Made by a program: the position numbers and the translations under genes. Shown here piece by piece: positions 7,951 through 15,650 of a stretch of 22,391 nucleotides of DNA (its first letter is position 1; every line of letters begins with the position of its first letter). The notes beneath the pieces were generated by a model. That model made no database searches, was not told the DNA's origin, and saw nothing but the letters and a program-made list of their open reading frames with translations. The stretch is taken from positions 1 through 22,391 of the forward strand of contig CAPYID010000031.1 of assembly GCA_948739805.1 (NCBI GenBank), read 5' to 3'. The stretch comes from an uncultured Clostridia bacterium (lineage in GTDB: Bacteria; Bacillota; Clostridia; TANB77; CAG-508).

Positions 7951-9609
7951 TCAATCATTTAGTAATATAGCTCCTTCTGTTTTTCTATCTGCTATCATAT
8001 CTATTTGTCCATCTTTCAAATATATTATTTTATCTGAACTTTCAATTGTTGATTTTCTATGTGCTATTATAATTACGGTACTTTTTTCTGAAATTTTATC
8101 TATTATATTTTGTATCATCTTTTCTGTTTGTAAATCTAGATTTGAAGTTGGTTCATCAAATATATAAAAATTTGCTTTGTGCACTATCGCTCTTATGAAA
8201 GCTATTATTTGCAGTTCTCCATAGGACATCTTTGAAAGTTTTATTTTGGTATCTAATCTATTTTCTAATTTACTAAATAAGTTTTCTACTCCCATTTCAT
8301 GTACTAATTGATTTATTTGTTCATCTGTTATATTTTTGTTTCCTAGAGTTATATTATTTCTTACTGTATCTGTAAATATATAAGGATTCTGTGATATGTA
8401 AGAAATATTATCTCTTAGACATTTTGTGGATATTTGTAAAATATCTTTATTATCAATTAATATTTTTCCACTTTCTATATCATATAATTTCATTAATACA
8501 TTTGTAATCGTTGTTTTTCCTACCCCTGTTCTTCCTGCAATAGTAACTTTTGTTCCCTTTTCTATTATAAATGATATATTTTTTAGTATAGTATCTTTTT
8601 CATATTTCATTGATACATTTTGAAATTCTATATCTCCCATTAGATTTTCTATATAATCTCGGTTTTCAATATTTTCTTCTTCTGTTTCATTTAATAAAAC
8701 TTTTATCCTTTTATATGAATTTATACATGTTTGTAGTTCTTCTAACTGGTTACAAATTTCCTCAAGTGGTGTTTTACATTCTTTTGTATAGTATAAAACT
8801 AGATAGATGCTTCCTAATGATATAGCTATATTAATATTTAAAGCATAATATACAATAGCATAAATTCCTATTGCTTGTATCACTGCTATTATCCAATATG
8901 GAAAATGATGTAAAAATATATACTTTCTTCTTATTTTTAATTCTGAATAAAATAAATCATTCATTTTGTTAATATTTTTATTTTGTAATTTAAAAAGATA
9001 TGTTAATTTATTCTTATTATATAATTCAGAAAATTCTTTATGTTCTTTGTCTCTTTTCTTTAAAACTTCATTATCTAATCTTCCTAATTCTTTGGTAAAT
9101 TTATATACAATAATTGAAATAAGTATTATAGTAATTGCACCAATAATAGCTAAATTAATGTTAGCTACAAACATCATTATTATCATAAATACTATATATA
9201 ATATGTTACTTAATATATTATATAAAAATCCGAAAAATAGGTCAAATAAATTATCTACATCTGATGTTAATCTAGTGTACAATTCTGACGAATTGTATTT
9301 ATTAAAAGTACTCATTTTAAAATTTAAAATCTTGTCAAATAATGTTTTTCTAATATCTCTTAAAATTTTACATATAGTTACGTTTATTGCCACGTCTCTT
9401 ATAAACTTAAATATTAGTCTACCTAAATGTATAGATGTATAGATAAATATAAAAAATAGTATTGTTTGAATTATATCTTCTTTTGTAAAATCTATGTCTA
9501 CAACTTGCTTTACTATATATGGTGGTAATGCTGATAAAAAATCACAGGCTAATAATAATATGCCTATAATTATTATTGATTTAACATACTTTTTTATGAT
9601 TTTTCTCAT
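7951..9609 (-). CDS. ABC exporter half-transporter, catalytic-site subunit
   Basis: A 552-residue fusion of a six-TM domain (about 1-300) and a nucleotide-binding domain (about 325-552). Walker A GRTGVGKTT (K365) and Walker B FYIFDEPTSNLD with catalytic E486 are canonical, and the switch His is present (IIAHRKS, H517). The signature is degenerate, MSYGE (461-465) instead of LSGGQ. This is the mirror image of the upstream partner, so together they form an asymmetric heterodimer with one working ATP site. The ATG overlaps the partner's stop (ATGA). The cargo cannot be read from sequence; drugs, peptides or lipids are possible, and the neighbours favour an antimicrobial peptide. Confidence 0.85.
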   Translation of the reverse strand: MRKIIKKYVKSIIIIGILLLACDFLSALPPYIVKQVVDIDFTKEDIIQTILFFIFIYTSIHLGRLIFKFIRDVAINVTICKILRDIRKTLFDKILNFKMSTFNKYNSSELYTRLTSDVDNLFDLFFGFLYNILSNILYIVFMIIMMFVANINLAIIGAITIILISIIVYKFTKELGRLDNEVLKKRDKEHKEFSELYNKNKLTYLFKLQNKNINKMNDLFYSELKIRRKYIFLHHFPYWIIAVIQAIGIYAIVYYALNINIAISLGSIYLVLYYTKECKTPLEEICNQLEELQTCINSYKRIKVLLNETEEENIENRDYIENLMGDIEFQNVSMKYEKDTILKNISFIIEKGTKVTIAGRTGVGKTTITNVLMKLYDIESGKILIDNKDILQISTKCLRDNISYISQNPYIFTDTVRNNITLGNKNITDEQINQLVHEMGVENLFSKLENRLDTKIKLSKMSYGELQIIAFIRAIVHKANFYIFDEPTSNLDLQTEKMIQNIIDKISEKSTVIIIAHRKSTIESSDKIIYLKDGQIDMIADRKTEGAILLND

Positions 9610-11351
9610 GAGATATCACCTACTTTCTCATAGGTATTTAGTTCATTATAGAATGTGCTCTTTTCAAGCATTTCCTTATGTGTCCCACTATCACAAATCT
9701 TTCCATCAACTAATAAAAAAACTCTGTCCATTTTTTCCATCATACTTATTTTATTTGAAATAAGTATAAGTATTTTATTTCCTATTTGATTTTCTATCTC
9801 TTGTATTACTTTCTTTTCAGTTTCAATATCAAGTGCAGATAATGTATCGTCAAATATATTTATATTTCTAACATTTAATAGATTTCTTGCAATTTGTATT
9901 CTCTGTTTTTGACCTCCTGATATTTTGATTCCATTTTCTCCTATTTTTGTTTCAAATCCATCTTGCATTTCTTTTATGTCTTCTAATATATTGGCTTTTT
10001 CACTTATTTGCTCTATCTCTTTAAATGTACTTTCATTTACAATATCAATATTATTTGTTATAGTATCATCTGTAATAACATTTTTTTGCATTGCATATCC
10101 AATATTTTCAAATATAGTCTCTCTTGAATACTCATTTATATCAATTTCATTTATAAATATTGTATTGGGGGGAACCTCATAAAATCCTGCTAATATATTC
10201 ATAAGTGTTGTCTTTCCGCTTCCAACTTTATCAACAATACCAATCTTTTCTCCTCTATTTATTGTCATATTTATATTATCTATTGCTAATTTTCCATCTT
10301 TTTCATAACTATAACTAAGATTTTTTATCTCTATTTTATCAATTTTTTCTAATTTTCTACCTTCTTTTTTATAAGTATCCAATCCAAAAAAATAATTAAA
10401 TCTTCTACTAGCTATTTTAAAATTAGATATTCCTGTAAGTAATGGCTCTATTGAGTTTACAATTTCTGATATTGCAAATGCTATACAAGAAATATATGCT
10501 GTTAACTCTCCAATAGTTAATAATCCTTTATTAATTAAAATCAATCCAACTGAAAATCCTACACAATAACATACTGCATATAAAATGTTTGCTACCATAT
10601 CCATTTTATAGATTATCGCTCCAACATTAACATCTGATTTGTATGTTTCTTCATTGACTTTATCAAATTTTTCTCTTTGATTTTTTTGTTCATTATATAG
10701 TTTTATTAAACTAAAACCAGATGTATTTTGTTCTATATTTTTTGATAAATCTATATATACTTTTCTTTCTCTCTCAAGTAATTCTCCCTGCTTTTTATAT
10801 AGTTTATATAAAAAATACATAGCAATTGGAAAAAATGGTAATATTGAGAGCATTAAAATTATATTAAAATCTTTGCCTATGACAATTAACCCTATAATAG
10901 GTGATATAATTAATCTTGACATATTATGAAATGCATTTCCAAAAAATTTTCTTATTGATAATATTTCCTTTGATAAGTATGCAAGAAATACTCCTTTATC
11001 TTCTTTATCATAATATTCTGGTTTTACTGATTGTAAATGTTCTATTACCTTGCTTCTTAAATATGTGTCTGATATTCTTGCTCTAGTAAAAAATAAAGTT
11101 CTATATATAATTCTTGGTATAATCATCAACAATGAATAGAATACTAATGCATATACTTCATTCATAATAATATCTTTACTAATATTTCCTTTAATTAATA
11201 AATCCAATATCTCTCCTATAATGCTTGGGATTTTATATAGTATATATATTACTATAGCATAAAATACCATACCTAATATATATATTGGAAATGTTCTCTT
11301 TAATTCTTCAATAAATATCTTATTGTTTTTGTAATTCTTATTAGTTTTCAT
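9606..11351 (-). CDS. ABC exporter half-transporter, degenerate-site subunit
   Basis: A 581-residue six-TM plus nucleotide-binding-domain protein, first gene of the run. Walker A is VDKVGSGKTT (K380) and the signature ISGGQ (477-481) is good. The residue after the Walker B Asp is Asp rather than Glu (FDDTLSALD, D501-D502), and the switch His is replaced by Asn (ISNK, N533). That pattern is known from heterodimeric exporters such as TM287/288 and BmrCD, where one site is non-hydrolytic. Its signature would complete the active site formed by the downstream subunit's Walker motifs. GAAGGG lies upstream of the ATG. Its promoter region carries a long dyad (11392-11428). Confidence 0.85.
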   Translation of the reverse strand: MKTNKNYKNNKIFIEELKRTFPIYILGMVFYAIVIYILYKIPSIIGEILDLLIKGNISKDIIMNEVYALVFYSLLMIIPRIIYRTLFFTRARISDTYLRSKVIEHLQSVKPEYYDKEDKGVFLAYLSKEILSIRKFFGNAFHNMSRLIISPIIGLIVIGKDFNIILMLSILPFFPIAMYFLYKLYKKQGELLERERKVYIDLSKNIEQNTSGFSLIKLYNEQKNQREKFDKVNEETYKSDVNVGAIIYKMDMVANILYAVCYCVGFSVGLILINKGLLTIGELTAYISCIAFAISEIVNSIEPLLTGISNFKIASRRFNYFFGLDTYKKEGRKLEKIDKIEIKNLSYSYEKDGKLAIDNINMTINRGEKIGIVDKVGSGKTTLMNILAGFYEVPPNTIFINEIDINEYSRETIFENIGYAMQKNVITDDTITNNIDIVNESTFKEIEQISEKANILEDIKEMQDGFETKIGENGIKISGGQKQRIQIARNLLNVRNINIFDDTLSALDIETEKKVIQEIENQIGNKILILISNKISMMEKMDRVFLLVDGKICDSGTHKEMLEKSTFYNELNTYEKVGDIS

Positions 11352-11377
11352 ATTTTTCCCTTCATTGTTCTACAATT

Positions 11378-11383
11378 TTTATA
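11378..11383 (-). promoter_or_regulatory. Possible -10 of the exporter operon
   Basis: TATAAA on the minus strand, about 27 bp before the ATG of the first exporter gene. No good -35 is seen 17 bp upstream. That position falls inside the dyad at 11392-11428, which hints at control by a factor bound there. Confidence 0.3.
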
Positions 11384-11391
11384 CCTACAAA

Positions 11392-11428
11392 ATATGAATA
11401 AACTATGATTTTCATAATGTATTCATAT
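11392..11428. repeat. 37-bp near-perfect palindrome upstream of the exporter operon
   Basis: ATATGAATA (11392-11400) pairs with TATTCATAT (11420-11428), and inside it TATGA (11404-11408) pairs with TCATA (11412-11416), leaving a TTT loop and one mismatch. The 17-position stem is almost all A-T. It could be a weak terminator after the zinc-ribbon gene or an operator overlapping the -35 region of the exporter operon. Confidence 0.5.
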
Positions 11429-11454
11429 GCTTTTTAGTAATTTTTATATTTATA

Positions 11455-11658
11455 TTAATTCATTAAAAAATCTAATATGTTCATTCCTGCAGCTGTTCCT
11501 GTTTTATAGATTTCAGTATATCCACATTTAGTACAACTTACTGTAATAAATTTCTTATTTTGTATATCAAATAATTTTGAAAAATTTCCACCTGTTGCTT
11601 GAAACTGATCTTTTTCAAATTCTGTATTTCCACATTTTACACATTTCCATTCTGACAT
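11455..11658 (-). CDS. Small zinc-ribbon protein (zinc_ribbon_13/DUF2082 type)
   Basis: A 67-residue protein with two CxxC knuckles (CVKCGN at 6-11 and CTKCGY at 42-47) that should bind one zinc ion. The middle, SKLFDIQNKKF, and the end, NILDFLMN, match the widespread Bacillota family described as a nucleic-acid-binding Zn-ribbon protein. Function is unknown. GGGGGA lies 9-10 nt before the ATG. It follows the decayed MmcQ-like gene by about 40 bp and may be the last gene of the metallo-hydrolase unit. Confidence 0.8.
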   Translation of the reverse strand: MSEWKCVKCGNTEFEKDQFQATGGNFSKLFDIQNKKFITVSCTKCGYTEIYKTGTAAGMNILDFLMN

Positions 11659-11697
11659 AATAAATTATCCCCCACTTTCTTTTATATTTTATAAATA

Positions 11698-11875
11698 TTA
11701 GTTTTTAGTATTGTTTGTTTTGCTTCTTTTGTGATTGTTATTTTTTGTTAGTTCATAGCTTTGCTCAATTAATTCTTCTACTAATGAAACAGCTACTTTT
11801 TCATCTATAATATGCGTAATCTTCATAAGCCCCCTGCAAACTTAAACTATATTTTATTATATCTTCTCTGTTCAT
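11698..11875 (-). pseudogene. Remnant of an MmcQ/YjbR-family gene
   Basis: On the minus strand, an ATG at 11875 with AAAGGA upstream starts MNREDIIKYSLSLQGAYEDY, the typical first 20 residues of MmcQ/YjbR (DUF419) proteins, and hits TGA after 24 codons. In the next frame, IIDEKVAVSLVEELIEQSYE leads to a stop at 11698 and matches the usual C-terminal helix of the same family. The central 60 or so residues are missing, so an internal deletion with frame loss has removed the core. The family has a CyaY-like fold and a suspected DNA-binding role. A 43-residue fragment starting at an internal ATG could still be translated, but is unlikely to work. Confidence 0.7.
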
Positions 11876-11909
11876 CTTAATTTCCTTTTACTAAAATATT
11901 TAAAATACT

Positions 11910-12542
11910 TTATCTCATTAGTCTTCTACATTCTATCTTTGGATTTAATAACTTTGAAAAGTCTATTGCATCTTGCTTTGTTCCAACAACACTTCCATAA
12001 TGTATTGGTACTGCTATTTTAGGTTGTATTTCATTTATTAAATTAGTGGCTTCTTTAAAATCCATCGTATATGTACCACCGACTGGAACAAATGCTACAT
12101 CACATTTTACTTTTTTATTTTCTTCAGTTATATCTGTATCTCCTGCAATATAATACTTAATACCTTTTATATCTATAATGTAACCTACCCATCTATTTTC
12201 TTTTGGATGAAATTGTTTGTTTGTATTATAAGCTAATATTGTTTCAAATTTTATTCCCTCTACTATATATTTTTGATTTGGCTCTACTGTAATTATATAA
12301 TCTTGTCTAAATCCTTTTGTTAATACTTTTGTTAATAATTCTTCTGGTACTATAATAACTGTATCTTCTTTCCTTACTCTATCTATATCCTCTTCTGAAT
12401 AGTGGTCATAATGGTCATGTGTTATAAAAATTATATCTGCATCATTATAATTTTTATCTATTTTAAATGGATCTATATATATTACTTTCTCTTTATTTAT
12501 TTTTATACAACTATGGTATAAAACTGTTATATTTTCTAGCAT
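11910..12542 (-). CDS. Metallo-beta-lactamase-fold hydrolase, UlaG-like
   Basis: A 210-residue protein with the HxHxDH zinc motif (H42-D-H44-Y-D46-H47), a central AGDTD motif providing the bridging Asp, and a late PIHYGS motif with another metal-binding His. It belongs to the UlaG/UPF0173-like branch of the superfamily, whose members hydrolyse lactones, phosphoesters or related bonds; the substrate here is unknown. No signal peptide, so it is cytoplasmic. GGAGG lies 7 nt before the ATG. An extended -10 (12572-12577) lies just upstream, so it likely starts its own transcript, which would include the MmcQ remnant and the zinc-ribbon gene. Confidence 0.85.
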   Translation of the reverse strand: MLENITVLYHSCIKINKEKVIYIDPFKIDKNYNDADIIFITHDHYDHYSEEDIDRVRKEDTVIIVPEELLTKVLTKGFRQDYIITVEPNQKYIVEGIKFETILAYNTNKQFHPKENRWVGYIIDIKGIKYYIAGDTDITEENKKVKCDVAFVPVGGTYTMDFKEATNLINEIQPKIAVPIHYGSVVGTKQDAIDFSKLLNPKIECRRLMR

Positions 12543-12571
12543 GTAAGTTCCTCCTTTTTTAATTTATTGAA

Positions 12572-12577
12572 ATTATA
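12572..12577 (-). promoter_or_regulatory. Extended -10 promoter of the metallo-hydrolase
   Basis: TGA-TATAAT on the minus strand (12580-12572), about 30 bp before the ATG. The -35 region is T-rich and matches poorly, which the TGn extension can compensate for. Confidence 0.5.
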
Positions 12578-12618
12578 TCATAAAAAATCCTAAAAAACAC
12601 AAAAAAAACCAAAACAAT

Positions 12619-12691
12619 TTACAAATATGTTCTATCTGTAATTAATCCTTTTTCATATAAATGTTTCAAAATCTTCTTTTAACAATTTCAT
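12619..12691 (-). pseudogene. Possible tiny gene remnant after the SLATT gene
   Basis: On the minus strand an ATG at 12691 with AAGGAG immediately before it gives MKLLKEDFETFI and then TGA. In the adjacent frame, KHLYEKGLITDRTYL continues to a stop at 12619. That second piece resembles the helical LYEKGLIT stretch of SHOCT-like small domains. Two frames in 73 bp suggest a decayed small gene, but the piece is too short to be sure. Confidence 0.25.
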
Positions 12692-12699
12692 TTCTCCTT

Positions 12700-13245
12700 T
12701 TACTTATTTTTTCTTAAATCTACTGGTAAATAACTATCTATTTCTTCATCTGAATATGTATTGTCCTGTCTTACTTTTAATGCTTTACTTGCTTTTCTTA
12801 TAGCTGAACTTTTTGCATCTAATGAATTTTTACAAATACTTAAATATTCATACTTTATTTCATTTCTTTTCTCAATTAAATCTTCTTTGTTTATATTATT
12901 AGTTCTTATATCACATATAGTACTAATGATATCTTCTCTTAATTCTAATAATTGTATTGCAGTTTCCTTATGTCTTTGATGTAATCCTTTAAAATCATAA
13001 GATTTTAAATATGTACTTATGAACAAGCTAATTGCTGATAATATTGCTGTGACTATTTTTATCCAAACTTCATCTACAAAAATACATGACACTATTCCAG
13101 ATGTTGTTACTGCTAAAATTACAATTCTTATTGTTTCAAATAAGTTGTATGTATTTAAATAATTATCTGCTTGTTTTTCTTGAATTTTGTGTGTCCAAAC
13201 TACACCTACTAATGTTTGTCTTAATTGTGCTTCTATATATTCCAT
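12700..13245 (-). CDS. SLATT-domain two-TM protein
   Basis: A 181-residue protein with an N-terminal helical stretch, two closely spaced TM helices (about 38-56 and 62-80), then a long cytoplasmic helical region with KSYDFKGLHQRHKETA just after TM2, the typical place and style of conserved charges in SLATT (SMODS and SLOG-associating 2TM effector) domains. In the literature these are predicted membrane-disrupting effectors of nucleotide-signalling defence systems, and they also occur alone. No nucleotidyltransferase, SLOG protein or reverse transcriptase lies beside it here. AGGAGG precedes the ATG, and a good promoter lies at 13304-13332, so it is probably monocistronic. Confidence 0.65.
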   Translation of the reverse strand: MEYIEAQLRQTLVGVVWTHKIQEKQADNYLNTYNLFETIRIVILAVTTSGIVSCIFVDEVWIKIVTAILSAISLFISTYLKSYDFKGLHQRHKETAIQLLELREDIISTICDIRTNNINKEDLIEKRNEIKYEYLSICKNSLDAKSSAIRKASKALKVRQDNTYSDEEIDSYLPVDLRKNK

Positions 13246-13303
13246 TTCTATTTTCCTCCTAATAAATTATGTATTTATTCTGAAATTACATACGAACATT
13301 TGT

Positions 13304-13332
13304 ATTTTATCATGTTGTCTCAATAAATTCAA
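13304..13332 (-). promoter_or_regulatory. Promoter of the SLATT gene
   Basis: On the minus strand: -35 TTGAAT (13332-13327), a 17-bp spacer, and TAAAAT at -10 (13309-13304) with a TGn extension. The transcript would start about 50 bp before the ATG. Confidence 0.5.
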
Positions 13333-13381
13333 TATCTTTAGCAAAATTTGTAAAAAATTAGGATTTACTATTATAAATAAA

Positions 13382-13429
13382 TGCCGTTTTAAATTGTAAA
13401 TTATATAACATTTACAATTTAAAACGGCA
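13382..13429 (-). terminator. 20-bp perfect hairpin terminator of the GNAT-SDR-hydrolase operon
   Basis: Positions 13382-13401 and 13410-13429 are perfect reverse complements (20 bp) around an 8-nt loop, with a GC-containing base (TGCCG/CGGCA) and an AT-rich upper stem. It lies 9 bp beyond the hydrolase stop and is followed on the minus strand by a moderately T-rich ATTTATTTATAA. It insulates the SLATT gene from read-through. Confidence 0.8.
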
Positions 13430-13438
13430 CTCCTTATT

Positions 13439-13990
13439 CTATAAATAACTTGCTATATCCTCAAATGTATCATATCCACTTTCACTATTGATATGTCCTG
13501 CATTTGGTACTACAATTTGATCTGTTGCGATTTTATCTGCAAAATCTTTTTCTACTTCATATTTTACATATGGATCATTATCTGAATAAAAACATACTAT
13601 TTCATTTGCATATTGTTTTACATCTTCTAAATTATCAAAATACATTGATTTGTTTACTGCATCATATTCTTCATTTATTCCTAAGTAGTTATTAAATCCA
13701 CATACAAATATTAATTTCTTAACTTTTACTTTATTTTCAGTTAAAAATTTTGATATAAATACTGGTGCAATGCTATGTCCTATTATTGTTGTGTTTTCAT
13801 TTATTAAGCCTAAATCTAAATAGTATTTAAGTAATTTACTCCAATTTTCATAATTTTGATACCCTACTCCTATTGGAAATTGTGGTACATATACTTGCTT
13901 TCCATCTGATGATATAAAATCTTGTAACCAACTAAACCAATTTCCAAATGGACTTCCAAAACTTCCATGTATTATAAAATAATTTTACAT
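13439..13990 (-). pseudogene. RBBP9/YdeN-type serine hydrolase with TAA at codon 2
   Basis: A full-length (about 183-codon) alpha/beta-hydrolase of the RBBP9/YdeN family. All of it is in one frame: FIIHGSFGSP at the start, nucleophile S73 in GHSIAP, an acid (D137 or D139) in YSDNDPYV, and H166 in NAGHIN. The start site is well marked: GGAGGG lies 8 nt before an ATG at 13990. But the next codon is TAA, where relatives usually have a Lys codon (AAA differs by one base). So the gene is either freshly inactivated, misread, or translated poorly from a later start; the first later ATG (13645) would lose the nucleophile. It is last in the GNAT-SDR operon and close to the terminator. Confidence 0.75.
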
Positions 13991-14016
13991 TTACTTTTCC
14001 CTCCAATTCTATTCCC

Positions 14017-14769
14017 TTACACTAACAATATACCACCATTAACATTAAGATTTTCTCCATTTATATAATCTGCATTCTCACTTAATAAAAATAATACTGC
14101 ATTCACTGTATCTTCAACTTCTCCTAATCTACCACTTGGATTTTTCATAGCTGTTTGTTTTATTTCATCTTCTGTATAACTCTTTTTAGCAAGTGGTGTC
14201 AATGTCATTGATGGGCTTACCGTATTTGTTTTTATATTATATTTTTTTGTTAATTCTAATGCACAACATTGTGTAAGCATTATAGTCGCTGCTTCACTTG
14301 TACAATAAGCAACAGATTCTTCCATTGGTTTTGTTCCTAATCTTGATGCTATATTTATAATTCTAGGCATATTAGACTTTTTTAATAATGGAATAGCATA
14401 TTTTATACACATCCATCTCGCAATAACATTTACTTCTAATTCTTTTCTATATTCTTCCACTGGTAATTCTTCTATTGAAAAGATTTTATCATAAACAGCA
14501 TTATTTACTAATCCATCTAATTTATTAAATTTTTCTTCTATTTTTTTATACATATCTATAGCTGCTTTTTCTTTTGATATATCTGCTTTTATAAATAAGG
14601 TCCTATCTTGATATTCTTCTAATAATTTTTTAGTTTTCTCTGCATTTTCTTCATTGTGTGCATAATTAATTACAACTTTTGCTCCTTCTTCTAACAGTGC
14701 TTTTGCAATTCCTTGACCTATTCCAGAAGTCGAACCTGTTATCAAAAATACTTTATCTTTAAAATTCAT
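14017..14769 (-). CDS. Short-chain dehydrogenase/reductase with altered active site
   Basis: A 250-residue classical SDR with TGSTSGIG (11-18) for the dinucleotide, NNAVYD (89-94), the structural and catalytic N114, catalytic S142 (NIAS) and Y155. The active-site lysine of YxxxK is replaced: the sequence is YCTSE, with E159. GAA differs from AAA by one base. Without that Lys, oxidoreductase activity should be greatly reduced, so this copy may be damaged or used for another purpose. The end, YINGENLNVNGG, is typical of FabG-like enzymes. It starts 2 bp after the GNAT stop, with AGAAGG upstream, and is followed by the hydrolase with a good ribosome binding site. Confidence 0.85.
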   Translation of the reverse strand: MNFKDKVFLITGSTSGIGQGIAKALLEEGAKVVINYAHNEENAEKTKKLLEEYQDRTLFIKADISKEKAAIDMYKKIEEKFNKLDGLVNNAVYDKIFSIEELPVEEYRKELEVNVIARWMCIKYAIPLLKKSNMPRIINIASRLGTKPMEESVAYCTSEAATIMLTQCCALELTKKYNIKTNTVSPSMTLTPLAKKSYTEDEIKQTAMKNPSGRLGEVEDTVNAVLFLLSENADYINGENLNVNGGILLV

Positions 14770-14771
14770 AC

Positions 14772-15212
14772 TTACACCTTCTTATAATAAAATTTTAAAT
14801 TTATCTCATGTCCACCATAGTATTTTAATATTTTTTGCATTCTCTTATTCTCATCTCCAGTAGCACATGATACTATTCTTATATCTTCATTTTCTTCTCT
14901 TAATTTCTCTATTAATTTAAAAAATACACCACATTTTCTATATTCCTGTTCAACAAACATTTGCGAAATCCACAACACTTCTCCATCATTCGCCCAATAG
15001 AAATATGAATACAAAATCATACCAACTGGTTTATTATCCATTTCTGCAATTAGACACTTAAATTTAGGTTTGTCACCAAAATAATCTCTATCTATATTTA
15101 GTTCTAACCCTTTTGTTTGTTCAGTTGCATTCGTATTGTTAATAATTTTATTAGCATGTATTATAAATTCTTTATGTACTTTATTAGCATGAATTACATT
15201 AATATTCCTCAT
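14772..15212 (-). CDS. GNAT-family N-acetyltransferase
   Basis: About 146 residues. The central sheet VLWISQMFVEQEYRKCGVFF carries the acetyl-CoA motif (YRKCG, a variant of R/QxxGxG/A), followed by an amphipathic helix and the C-terminal strand ATGDENKRMQKILKYYG. The acceptor substrate cannot be told. Two starts are possible: ATG 15233, with GGAG 11 nt away, or ATG 15212, with GGAGG 5 nt away. I prefer the second because the better site directly precedes it and the first would put GGAGG inside the gene. It is the first recognisable gene of the operon with SDR and hydrolase. Confidence 0.75.
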   Translation of the reverse strand: MRNINVIHANKVHKEFIIHANKIINNTNATEQTKGLELNIDRDYFGDKPKFKCLIAEMDNKPVGMILYSYFYWANDGEVLWISQMFVEQEYRKCGVFFKLIEKLREENEDIRIVSCATGDENKRMQKILKYYGGHEINLKFYYKKV

Positions 15213-15267
15213 ATCGTCCTCCTTTTTTCTCATCTTTAAAACCGCTCCTTTTTTATATTTAGTTAAT

Positions 15268-15558
15268 CTATCTAGTTAGTAACGAATTTTCTTGTATTGG
15301 AATTAATCTAGTTTTTGTAATATTTATAAACGCACATTTATGCTCTATTATAAAACATTCTTTGTCTGTACTTAATTTATATTTTATATATAAATCTGGA
15401 ACAAACTCATACTTATCACTTTCAAAATTTCCATATTTAGTATTACTTTCTGTATAGCTACCTTTTAGCATATTATATAATAATTTCCATCTATCACAAG
15501 AGCCTACATCTATTTCTTTTGTTATATCTGATTTATTATATATGGGTTCTTCTTTCAT
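15268..15558 (-). CDS. Small protein of unknown function, possibly truncated
   Basis: A 96-residue open frame I do not recognise. It is rich in charged and aromatic residues, with one Cys in VGSCDRWK and one in IEHKCAF, and has no TM helix. There is no ribosome binding site before the ATG and no clear promoter, so it may be the remains of a longer gene. It lies between the recombinase region and the GNAT operon, where a mobile-element boundary could have cut it. Confidence 0.4.
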   Translation of the reverse strand: MKEEPIYNKSDITKEIDVGSCDRWKLLYNMLKGSYTESNTKYGNFESDKYEFVPDLYIKYKLSTDKECFIIEHKCAFINITKTRLIPIQENSLLTR

Positions 15559-15650
15559 ATGATTACAGTAGATACAATCTCAATTTTTCCAGTATTTCAA
15601 ACACTTTGTTCTATTTTATAAAATTTAATTTATGTGTTTCCACTTACCAC

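Noticed and set aside
8966..9442. 158-codon plus-strand open frame opposite the ABC exporter gene
   Set aside because: It is antisense to the membrane domain of the exporter; the composition mirrors AT-rich complementary codons and no start signal is present.
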